Below are positions 14,615-21,470 of a stretch of DNA of 21,470 nt, piece by piece. Each line of letters starts with the position of its first letter. The first letter of the stretch is position 1. The position numbers were made by a program, and so were the translations under genes. The notes under the pieces are model-generated. The model did no database searches and was not told the DNA's origin. It saw only the letters and a program-made list of their open reading frames with translations. The stretch comes from Clostridiaceae bacterium (GTDB lineage Bacteria > Bacillota > Clostridia > DSM-8532), in assembly GCA_012727625.1 (NCBI GenBank), contig JAAYGP010000349.1, positions 1 to 21,470 of the forward strand. The letters are read 5' to 3'.

Positions 14615-15001
14615 ATGGGCGTTTTTTGTGGTGTTGACATGGTGGAAATACAGCGGGTGAAAGATTCCATTGACAGGCTTGGTAACAGTTTTATAAACAG
14701 GATTTTCACTCCTGCTGAAATTGAGTATTGCGAAAAAAGAAAAAGTGGAAGATATGAAAGCTATTCCGCAAGGTTTGCCGCAAAGGAGGCAATATCCAAG
14801 GCATTGGGCACAGGCTTTACCCAGGGCGTGGGGCTTAAGGGCATAGAGCTTGTTTCAACTGAAAGTGGAAAACCTGAAGTTATATTGCATGGCCGGACAA
14901 GGGAACGGTTTATTTCCATAGGCGGCATAGCTGTTGATGTAAGCATAACCCATTGCAGGGATTACGCAATTGCTTTTGCAGTATTGCAAACAAAAGACTG
15001 A
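14615..15001 (+). CDS. acpS: Holo-[acyl-carrier-protein] synthase
   Basis: AcpS transfers 4'-phosphopantetheine from CoA to a serine of acyl carrier protein, activating it for fatty acid synthesis. The 128 residues match the family. Key motifs are GVDMVEIQRV, whose Asp binds magnesium, FTPAEIEYC, and YSARFAAKEAISKALGTG with the catalytic Glu and Lys. AAAGGGATG lies before the ATG. It is followed by 152 bases and then the yhaO-like gene on the same strand; no clear terminator lies between, so they may be cotranscribed. The upstream region (14432-14614) shows only small GC-rich hairpins around 14540-14585. Confidence 0.95.
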   Translation: MGVFCGVDMVEIQRVKDSIDRLGNSFINRIFTPAEIEYCEKRKSGRYESYSARFAAKEAISKALGTGFTQGVGLKGIELVSTESGKPEVILHGRTRERFISIGGIAVDVSITHCRDYAIAFAVLQTKD

Positions 15002-15153
15002 AAGCGTTGAAGCCTCTGCTTTGCAAATAAATTTATTGATGAGTGATGTATTGGCAAAGAACGTACAAAAGCGGCAGATGACCGTGGGAGGCAGGATAAA
15101 AGCGCCCAAAAGGCGGAATGAAATAGAAAGGCGGTAGTGGAATAGAGGTTATC

Positions 15154-16290
15154 ATGGGACAAAGCGTATCACTGATTCATTGTGCTGATATACATATGGG
15201 TTCGCCGTTTAAAAGCCTGGGCCTTGGAAACTATTCCAGCGACAGGCGAATTGATATTAAAAAAACCTTTGGGAATATTATAAACCTGGCTTTGGAGAGA
15301 AATGTTGATTATCTCCTTATTTCAGGGGACTTATATGAGCATGATTATGCCGGAAGAGCATTGATAGGGTGGATAAATGAAAAGCTTTCAAGGCTTGGGG
15401 ATAAAATCTGCGTATTAATCCCGGGAAACCATGACCCATATACTGAGGATTCATGGTACAGAAATTATTCCTGGGCTCCGAATGTACGTATTCTTTCATC
15501 AAAAAATCCTGAATTCAGGGATGCCAGGACATCATGCTATTTTTACGGAATGGGATTTGATGCGTACCGGCAGGAAGTGTTATCAATCACTAAAGAGGCG
15601 GAAATATTTCCGGAGTTTATAAATATATGTCTGTTTCATGGAACGGTGGACATGCCTTTCTCACAACAGCCATACAACCCGGTTGATTCAGATTGGCTTC
15701 TTAAAATGGGATTTGATTATTATGCCCTCGGCCACTTTCATAAATATGACGATTCCCTTTCGGACAAAGGAATTATAAACCCTGGAAGCCCTGAACCGCT
15801 TGGGTTTGACGAGCAGGGTGAACATGGCGTTTTTTTCGTAAGACTTTCAAAGAATGAGGGACAGGTTGTAAGGGAATATGAGCGTATCGTATTGCAGCAA
15901 AGAAAATACCATGACATTGACTTTGACGTAAGCGGGATTTCGGATAGTATACAGCTCAAATCTGCGCTTTTGGAAGCGTTGAATAAAAAAGCATCGAAAT
16001 CCGATTTGGTGAGAATTAATCTGACAGGAAGGCTTAAAAGCGGTTTTTATACGGATTTAAAGGAAACAGGGCAAAGCCTTGCGGGCGAATATTATTTTGT
16101 TAATATAAAGGACAGTACAAAACCTGATTATAATCTCACCGAGCTGGCCATGGAAAAAAACATAACCGGAGTTTTCATAAGAATGATGCAGGACAGGATT
16201 GAAAGTTCCCCCGAAAGTGAAAGGCAATTGCTTATGAAAGCTTTATACCTGGGTATTGAAGCGTTACTTACGGGAAGTGTGGAAATATAA
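15154..16290 (+). CDS. yhaO: SbcD/YhaO-like DNA repair exonuclease
   Basis: This is a calcineurin-type metallophosphoesterase nuclease, the partner of an SbcC/Rad50-like ATPase. Metal-binding motifs appear in the canonical order: HCADIHMG (Asp12, His14), SGDLYEHD, IPGNHDP, FHGTVD and GHFHK, all within the first ~200 residues, followed by a C-terminal accessory domain. At 378 residues it matches the B. subtilis YhaO type rather than a classical SbcD. GAGG lies five bases before the ATG. The yhaN-like gene follows after 77 bases with AAGGTGG before its ATG, so the two form one unit that is likely to act on DNA ends or in double-strand-break repair. The gene symbol rests on family resemblance and gene pairing. 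Confidence 0.88.
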   Translation: MGQSVSLIHCADIHMGSPFKSLGLGNYSSDRRIDIKKTFGNIINLALERNVDYLLISGDLYEHDYAGRALIGWINEKLSRLGDKICVLIPGNHDPYTEDSWYRNYSWAPNVRILSSKNPEFRDARTSCYFYGMGFDAYRQEVLSITKEAEIFPEFINICLFHGTVDMPFSQQPYNPVDSDWLLKMGFDYYALGHFHKYDDSLSDKGIINPGSPEPLGFDEQGEHGVFFVRLSKNEGQVVREYERIVLQQRKYHDIDFDVSGISDSIQLKSALLEALNKKASKSDLVRINLTGRLKSGFYTDLKETGQSLAGEYYFVNIKDSTKPDYNLTELAMEKNITGVFIRMMQDRIESSPESERQLLMKALYLGIEALLTGSVEI

Positions 16291-16367
16291 CAAGGCTGGC
16301 ATGCTGCAATGGCAGGTATCTTTGTTGCGGCAAAATACGAATAATTGAGATATGGCAAGGTGGACAT

Positions 16368-18902
16368 ATGAAAATTACAAAAATTGATATCAAGGGATTT
16401 GGAAAATTTGAAAACGCGGTATTTTTGCCCGAACCCGGGCTTAACATTTTCTATGGGGCGAATGAAGCAGGTAAATCGACTATACAGGCATTCATTAAAG
16501 CTATGTTTTATGGTCTTAAAAGCGGTCGGCGAACAAAGGAGGGGGCCGTTAACGAAAGAAAAAGATTTAAACCCTGGTTCGGGAAAGCCTTTGGCGGAAT
16601 GCTGGAATACAGGCTGGACAATGGTCTTAAATATACAGTGGGCAGGAATTTTGAAAACAACACCTTAACCGTTTATGATGAATTCTCAAATAATATCACA
16701 GGCGAATTTACGGCAGACAAAGAAGCAATAGCAAAGTTTGCCGAGCAGCACCTGGGTCTTTCCGGGAGTGTTTTTGAAAGGACTGTGTTTTTAGGTCAAA
16801 TGCAAAGTGCTGTAAACCGGGAAGGACGCAAAATACTGGCGGAACGTCTTATAAATTTAAAGGAAAGCGGTGATGAGCAGGTATCCTTTAAAGCAGCCGT
16901 AAATGCTTTAAAACAGGCGCTCATTACCCATGTCGGGAGTGAGAGAACCACCACAAGGCCCATAAATCTTTTAAACAGCCAATTGCAGGAGGCATTGGAG
17001 GATGAAAAAAAGGCAAGAGAACTTCATAAGATGAGTGCTGAAACTTTCAGGGAACTTGAAAAAACCCAAAAGGAAGCAGGGGAGTATAAAGAGCAGCTCA
17101 ATCAGCTTGTAAGAATCCGAAGTGAATTACACAAAAATGAAGAAATAAGAATACTTTATGTAAATCATAAAAAGCTGATTGAATGCCTTGAGCAGATTAA
17201 ACAGATTGAATCAAAAATAAAAGAGACAGAAGAGCGCAAAGAGCATCTTGCCAGGGAACTGGAAGATTTAAAAGGTTTTGCTGACTTTACCCGGGATGAT
17301 GCAGACAGGATGATTGAGGATAATATAAGATATAAAATGCTTTTAAATGAGAAAGAGGAGCTCATTCAAAGCGAAAATGCAACTGATGATAAAATTACCG
17401 CAACAGAAACTGAACTGGTGCAGTACAGTTTGTTTAACAGAGAAGGCCACAGAATTCAGGAAGCTTTGGAAACTGTACTGAAACATGATAATACAGATTT
17501 GAATGCCGGAGTTTCAGAAAACGGGAAACTTTCAGCAAAGAAAAAGATGTCAGCTGTCTGCATTTTTTTATCAATCATTCTTTTACCGGCAATAGTCTTT
17601 TTGAGGGCCGGTATTCCTGAATTGTACCATAAAGCCCTTATAGCCTGTGACGTGTTGTTTTTTCTTGTTTCAGTACTTTTCTGGGCATTATTGAAAAGAA
17701 AAACAAACCGAATCAGGACACAAAAAGGTGATATGCAGGATTTTCAAAACCTGAAGCAGCTTCTTAAAGAGTGGATGGAAGAGGCGGATGTTGCAAACAT
17801 ACATGATCTTGTGCGTCTTAAGAGCATGTATGACAGCAAGCTCATAACACTTGCGGAACTTCGCTCAGGGAAAGAAGACCTGGAAAAGGACAGGATTGAT
17901 TTGGAAATTCAGCTTGAGGGTGTTAGAACAGTTATATTAAACAGGCTAAAAAAGGCCTGTCTTTGCGAAAACGAGGACACATTCGATGAGAATGATATAA
18001 CGAGCTGGAAAAAAGGCATTGAAAGGTATATGCTGGTTTTTCCCATGTATGAATCCATGGAAAAGGAAATGGCATCTTTTGTTGAGAAAGCTGAAAACAT
18101 ATACCGCCACGAAGGATTGATCCTGGGAGTTGACATAAGAAACAGGGAACAGATGGAAAAAGCGATTGAAGAATTAAATGATCGTCTGGGGGATCAACAA
18201 CCTGTGGCAGAAAACGAAAGCCCGGGCCTTTCTGTGATAGATGAGAAAATTGAAGAGTTACGCAACAAAATAAATGATTGTGATTTAAGGATAAGCGCGT
18301 TAACATCAAGGCTTGAGAATGTTCCCGATGAAGAAACGCTGCAGAAAGCTTTTGAAAAAGTGCAGGTTCTGAAAGAGGAAAAAGAAAATCTGCTATCCCT
18401 CGGGAAAGCAATGGAAATTGCAATATCAGTGCTGACAGAAGCAAGCGTTGCAATACAAAGGGATTATGTGCCAGGTTTAAGCCGTGAATTAAACAGTTAC
18501 CTGTCTGTTATAACCGGTGGGTTATATGATAACGTTATGGCGGATGATAATCTTAATTTAAACGTTCTGCCAGGGGAAGCAACGGAAAGGATTTTACCGG
18601 AGCAGCTTTCCTCGGGAACAATTGATCAGGTTTACATGGCTTTAAGGCTTGCCGTGGTAAGATTGATTGAGAAGGACAGCGAGACTGTTCCGTTGTTTTT
18701 TGACGAGCCCTTTTCCCAGTATGATGAGGAGCGTACAGAAAATGCTCTTCGCCTTTTAATTAAAGAAAGCAGACACAGGCAGATTTTTATTTTCACATGC
18801 AAAACCAGGGAGGTTGAACTGGCCAAAAAAATGATGGATAACGGAACTGTAAATATAGTGTATCTTAGCCCTTCTGAGCCAATATTCTCTCAGCAATCAT
18901 AA
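16368..18902 (+). CDS. yhaN: YhaN-like SbcC/Rad50-type ATPase with a central membrane hairpin
   Basis: This large AAA ATPase of the SbcC/Rad50 class has 844 residues. The Walker A is GANEAGKST at 30-38; the ABC-type signature LSSGTIDQ is at 747-754 and the Walker B FFDEP at 777-781. Between them are long heptad-rich coiled coils (about 190-370 and 450-715). In the middle, two hydrophobic segments (about 394-412 and 424-441, CIFLSIILLPAIVFL and CDVLFFLVSVLFWALL) sit where Rad50 has its zinc hook; no CxxC hook is seen. YhaN proteins of Firmicutes are known to have such membrane segments. It is paired with the yhaO-like nuclease just upstream. The last 38 bases overlap the 3' end of the convergent glycosyltransferase gene. 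Confidence 0.88.
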   Translation: MKITKIDIKGFGKFENAVFLPEPGLNIFYGANEAGKSTIQAFIKAMFYGLKSGRRTKEGAVNERKRFKPWFGKAFGGMLEYRLDNGLKYTVGRNFENNTLTVYDEFSNNITGEFTADKEAIAKFAEQHLGLSGSVFERTVFLGQMQSAVNREGRKILAERLINLKESGDEQVSFKAAVNALKQALITHVGSERTTTRPINLLNSQLQEALEDEKKARELHKMSAETFRELEKTQKEAGEYKEQLNQLVRIRSELHKNEEIRILYVNHKKLIECLEQIKQIESKIKETEERKEHLARELEDLKGFADFTRDDADRMIEDNIRYKMLLNEKEELIQSENATDDKITATETELVQYSLFNREGHRIQEALETVLKHDNTDLNAGVSENGKLSAKKKMSAVCIFLSIILLPAIVFLRAGIPELYHKALIACDVLFFLVSVLFWALLKRKTNRIRTQKGDMQDFQNLKQLLKEWMEEADVANIHDLVRLKSMYDSKLITLAELRSGKEDLEKDRIDLEIQLEGVRTVILNRLKKACLCENEDTFDENDITSWKKGIERYMLVFPMYESMEKEMASFVEKAENIYRHEGLILGVDIRNREQMEKAIEELNDRLGDQQPVAENESPGLSVIDEKIEELRNKINDCDLRISALTSRLENVPDEETLQKAFEKVQVLKEEKENLLSLGKAMEIAISVLTEASVAIQRDYVPGLSRELNSYLSVITGGLYDNVMADDNLNLNVLPGEATERILPEQLSSGTIDQVYMALRLAVVRLIEKDSETVPLFFDEPFSQYDEERTENALRLLIKESRHRQIFIFTCKTREVELAKKMMDNGTVNIVYLSPSEPIFSQQS

Positions 18903-19947
18903 GGCTGCTGTCAGTATGAGCAAGAGAGGCCTGACGTTTTGAATATGTTTTGTCCCAGTTTAAAATAATGTCAGGATTTTTTAAAAAGGTATGAAGAGTT
19001 ATTGCTGCCCTGTGTTCAGTTAAGAACCTGTAATTATGTTCCTCCGCTCCGGGAAGAGGGTCTGAAAGTATCAGCGGTTTTTTTAAAATCATTGCTTCGG
19101 TTACGGTTAAACCACCCGGCTTTGTAATGATCCCGCCGGATTTTTTGATTAAAGCATATAAATCGGGAAGTGTGCTCACAACAATCATACGCCCGGGATT
19201 TTGCAGCTCAAGATTTTTTAGTTTTCTGTACAGAAAAGTATTTTTGCCTGTTACAACCACGAGACAAAACTCAAGATTCGCATTCAAAAGCCTTATTACT
19301 GTCCCCTCAAGGTTTCCAAGCCCCCAGCCTCCGCCTGCAACAACAAGAAAAGGCTTTTTCAAATCATCAGATAAGGTGTTTGTATTTATATTAACCGGGC
19401 AGGGGATGCCCGTTATATAAACTTTATCATTTTCCCATCCGAGATTAAGCAGTTCACATTTCATTTCCTCGTTAGGAACGAAGTACATATCGATGGGTTT
19501 ATACAGCCAAAATCTGTGGATACGGTAGTCCGTTATTATTCCCATAGTCACCGGGGAGCTTTCTCCAAGCTTTTTTTTCAGCCTGGATGCAAACAAAAGG
19601 GCAAAGGGGTGTGTGCACACAATCGTGCTGACTTTTAAATCCCGGCACATCTTTATAAGCTGCTTAATGCTTTCTGAAAAGAGAAGTCCTGCCGCTATGT
19701 TGAACAATGCGTTATTTTCAGTTAATTGATACAGTAATCTGTACATTCTCGGAAAACGTGAAATTATAAGCCGAAAACCTTTTAAAATAAAAGATTCAAC
19801 GGGAATAGTGCATAAATTAAGCACGTCGACCATGCTGCAGCATATATCGGGATTTTCCCGAATAAGAGCCTGTCTCACATATTCAGCCGCCTTAAAATGC
19901 CCGCTTCCGGTTGATGCATATAAAAACAGAACATGCATAAACGACAT
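18865..19947 (-). CDS. UgtP/MGDG-synthase-like glycosyltransferase (GT28 type)
   Basis: The protein has an N-terminal MGDG-synthase domain (about residues 15-185) with YASTGSGHFKAAEYV, and a C-terminal GT28 domain (about 200-355) with VVAGGGWGLGNLEG and the nucleotide-sugar loop TKPGGLTVTEAMILKKPLIL. Such enzymes add sugar from UDP-glucose or UDP-galactose to diacylglycerol at the inner membrane face, making glycolipids or lipoteichoic acid anchors; the sugar cannot be told from sequence. At 360 residues it is normal length. The start is uncertain: ATG 19947 or ATG 19938. The only good ribosome binding site, GAGGAA, is spaced for an out-of-frame ATG at 19960. The 3' end overlaps yhaN by 38 bases, tail to tail. 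Confidence 0.85.
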   Translation of the reverse strand: MSFMHVLFLYASTGSGHFKAAEYVRQALIRENPDICCSMVDVLNLCTIPVESFILKGFRLIISRFPRMYRLLYQLTENNALFNIAAGLLFSESIKQLIKMCRDLKVSTIVCTHPFALLFASRLKKKLGESSPVTMGIITDYRIHRFWLYKPIDMYFVPNEEMKCELLNLGWENDKVYITGIPCPVNINTNTLSDDLKKPFLVVAGGGWGLGNLEGTVIRLLNANLEFCLVVVTGKNTFLYRKLKNLELQNPGRMIVVSTLPDLYALIKKSGGIITKPGGLTVTEAMILKKPLILSDPLPGAEEHNYRFLTEHRAAITLHTFLKNPDIILNWDKTYSKRQASLAHTDSSLMIAERILAQKG

Positions 19948-19991
19948 TACTCGCTTTCATATAAAATTCCTCAAATCCATTATGAGCGAAT

Positions 19992-20051
19992 GTCGGTATA
20001 AATATGCCGATGTTAGAAAAACTACATATATAGAAAAAGAAAATGTAGTTT
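19992..20051. promoter_or_regulatory. Two inverted repeats in the divergent region before the sleB-type gene
   Basis: TCGGTAT / ATGCCGA forms a small hairpin at about 19993-20010 around AAAT. AAACTACAT (20019-20027) and ATGTAGTTT (20043-20051) form a 9-bp perfect inverted repeat with a 15-base spacer. They lie between the leftward glycosyltransferase and the rightward hydrolase. They may be operators or a weak bidirectional terminator; I could not identify a convincing promoter for either gene, including a sigma-G one. Confidence 0.35.
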
Positions 20052-20086
20052 GAATAAAAAAGCCGCAAAAAGGAGGTTAATATTTT

Positions 20087-20554
20087 ATGTCGGAAAAGAA
20101 AAGCCGTAAAATTATAATGGCATTATCCGTAGGTTCGTTACTTTTTTCTCTGCTGATACCGGGACTGTTCACCAATTCCTTTGCCCAGACCCAGAGGGCA
20201 TCAGATGAGCAGCTTATTGCAAGGGCAATAAACGGGGAAGCAAGAGGAGAACCGTATGAAGGACAGGTTGCGGTTGGTGCCGTTATTTTAAACAGAGTGG
20301 AATCACCGGATTTTCCAAACACGGTAGCCGGTGTAATATACCAGCCCGGTGCTTTTACTGCTGTCAGTGACGGGCAGATTAATGTGCCAATCGATCCGAA
20401 TTCAACTGTGGTTAAAGCCGCCCGTGATGCCTTGAATGGCTGGGATCCCACCGGCGGATGTCTTTATTACTGGAATCCCGCAACTGCTACGAGTAAATGG
20501 ATATGGAGCAGACAAATCATAAAAACGATAGGCAAACACAATTTTGGAAAGTAA
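20087..20554 (+). CDS. sleB: SleB/CwlJ-type spore cortex-lytic hydrolase, catalytic domain only
   Basis: This is a 155-residue Hydrolase_2-family cell-wall hydrolase. Residues 1-33 form a signal peptide (SVGSLLFSLLIPGLF) with a likely cut after NSFA. The rest is the SleB catalytic domain: DEQLIARAINGEARGEPYEGQVAVGAVILNRV with the conserved catalytic Glu, then GAFTAVSDGQIN and LYYWNPATATSKW. SleB is a lytic transglycosylase that degrades spore cortex during germination. Bacillus SleB (~305 residues) also has an N-terminal peptidoglycan-binding domain, which is missing here; CwlJ is of this size but lacks a signal peptide. The ypeB neighbour supports SleB. A strong AAGGAGG precedes the ATG. Confidence 0.85.
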   Translation: MSEKKSRKIIMALSVGSLLFSLLIPGLFTNSFAQTQRASDEQLIARAINGEARGEPYEGQVAVGAVILNRVESPDFPNTVAGVIYQPGAFTAVSDGQINVPIDPNSTVVKAARDALNGWDPTGGCLYYWNPATATSKWIWSRQIIKTIGKHNFGK

Positions 20555-20757
20555 ACAAGAAACAGGACCCTGCCATAGTCGTATCAGTTCAGAAGGAACC
20601 ATGTATTTTGGAAAGAAAATAATCAGTTCAATTGTTACAATAGAAAAAAAGTCAGGCAATTTGAAAACTAAACGATAAAAACGGGACAAAGCCCGGATGA
20701 GCCGTTTAAACAGCGGCGGATTCAAAGAATTATCAGGTTGAACGGAGGTGCTTATTA

Positions 20758-21470
20758 TTGGGCAAAATTCGACAAAAACTCCTGGACTGGAAAAGAAGGC
20801 TATCCGACAGGCACATGTATAGTGTTGTGGTTGTTCTCATTGCGGTAGTCGCAGGATGGGGAATATTTCAATATAAAAGGGCTGCCGATTTAAGGCAGGA
20901 ACTGGATAATCAATATAATCGCGCATTTTATGAGATGATTGGGTATGTGCAGAATGTTGAAACGCTTCTGATGAAAACCCTGGTTTCATCCACACCGGAA
21001 ATGGCCGCAGAAACTCTTCAACAAGCCTGGCATCAGGCAAATCTTGCACAGACAAACCTTGGTCAGCTTCCCATAACCCAGGAAGTGCTGGCCAACACTT
21101 CCAGATTTTTATCCCAGGTCGGCGATTTTTCGCTGGCTCTGGACAGGCAAAACATCAGGGGGGACGGGATAAACGACGAGCAATACAAAACCCTTGAAAA
21201 CCTGCATAAATATGCAGTTACATTACAGGAGGGGCTGAATAATCTTCAGGCATCAATTTCAAGCGGCAGAATTCGCTGGAATGAGCTGGCCAATAAAGGG
21301 ACTCCACTTTTTCAAAAGCAATCGGAAAACTTGAATGTTCAGATGTTTTCAGACATTGACAAATCATTTCAGGAGTTCCCAACCCTGATATATGACGGGC
21401 CGTTTTCAGATCATATGACAAATTTGCAGCCTAAGGGTTTGACAGGAAATGATATCAGCGTAGAGGAGGC
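20758..21470 (+). CDS. ypeB: Germination protein YpeB, 3'-truncated by window edge
   Basis: YpeB is needed for localisation and stability of SleB in the spore; the two genes form an operon in Bacillus. The frame starts with TTG 20758 after GGAGGTG and stays open to the end of the window (237 codons). Residues 1-20 are basic, 22-38 form a membrane anchor (VVVVLIAVVAGWGIFQY), then comes the helical YpeB N-terminal region with GYVQNVETLLMKTLVSSTPE and YDGPFSDH. The C-terminal PepSY-like domains should lie beyond the window. The 203-base gap after the sleB-type gene contains no clear terminator, so cotranscription is likely. Confidence 0.9.
   Translation, partial: MGKIRQKLLDWKRRLSDRHMYSVVVVLIAVVAGWGIFQYKRAADLRQELDNQYNRAFYEMIGYVQNVETLLMKTLVSSTPEMAAETLQQAWHQANLAQTNLGQLPITQEVLANTSRFLSQVGDFSLALDRQNIRGDGINDEQYKTLENLHKYAVTLQEGLNNLQASISSGRIRWNELANKGTPLFQKQSENLNVQMFSDIDKSFQEFPTLIYDGPFSDHMTNLQPKGLTGNDISVEE

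Noticed and set aside
14314..14709. 131-codon open frame on the minus strand across the tRNA
   Set aside because: It runs through the tRNA-Arg gene, its terminator and the start of acpS and is a shadow frame.
15039..15137. 32-residue basic open frame between acpS and yhaO
   Set aside because: It has no ribosome binding site before its ATG and no recognised similarity; it may be chance in a 152-base gap.
17932..18453. 173-codon open frame on the minus strand inside yhaN
   Set aside because: It lies in the coiled-coil part of yhaN and its translation is low-complexity Ser/Phe/Leu-rich, typical of an antisense shadow.
20768..20774. Second Spo0A-type box (TTCGACA, minus strand TGTCGAA) at the start of ypeB
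   Set aside because: It is inside the coding sequence just after the start codon with no promoter next to it; a single 7-base match is likely chance.
1..21470. CRISPR arrays, prophage genes, insertion sequences or transposases
   Set aside because: None was seen on either strand; the repeats present are short, few and not regularly spaced like a CRISPR array.

Overview
The window looks like chromosomal DNA of an anaerobic, spore-forming, AT-rich Gram-positive bacterium of the class Clostridia. The evidence is strong AGGAGG-type ribosome binding sites, sigma-A promoters with 17-bp spacers, and sporulation and germination genes (spoIVFB, a sleB-type hydrolase, ypeB). A sigma-E-type promoter and a Spo0A-type box point the same way. 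A Ruminiclostridium/Acetivibrio-like lineage is a guess from overall protein flavour, not something proved here.

Region 1 (1-4943, + strand) is biosynthesis: hisD (5' end outside the window), hisC, hisB, purC, hisA. purC stands where hisH stands in classical his operons. It is bracketed by two diverged copies of a hairpin-forming repeat. hisH, hisF and hisI/E are not seen. Region 2 (4944-7575) is a convergent intergenic stretch with what looks like a decayed yoeB-type toxin gene, followed by a leftward pair: an XRE-cupin regulator and an AMP-forming acyl-CoA synthetase. Region 3 (7576-8457) has no protein gene. It holds an 11-bp inverted repeat, three copies of an ATATTAATAT palindrome, a consensus sigma-A promoter, a 6S RNA gene with a 228-nt-scale closed structure, an intrinsic terminator and a sigma-E-like promoter.

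Region 4 (8458-10601) has a very short SpoIVFA-like protein translationally coupled to the SpoIVFB site-2 protease, then the convergent metF with its own promoter and a shared terminator. Region 5 (10841-14185) holds a small membrane protein, a membrane-anchored glycoside hydrolase family 18 protein with stalk and SH3-like domains behind a promoter overlapping a Spo0A-type box, and a multi-pass membrane protein. Region 6 (14264-18902) holds tRNA-Arg(CCG) with its own promoter and terminator, acpS, and the yhaO/yhaN (SbcD/SbcC-like) nuclease-ATPase pair. Region 7 (18865-21470) holds a leftward UgtP/MGDG-synthase-like glycosyltransferase whose end overlaps yhaN, then a divergent sleB-type cortex hydrolase and ypeB, which runs off the window.

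Most genes are ordinary housekeeping and sporulation genes. No clearly new multi-gene system was found. The points most worth checking are the repeat-flanked purC inside the his cluster, the palindrome cluster at the 6S RNA promoter, the SpoIVFA that lacks its LytM domain, and the toxin-gene remnant.
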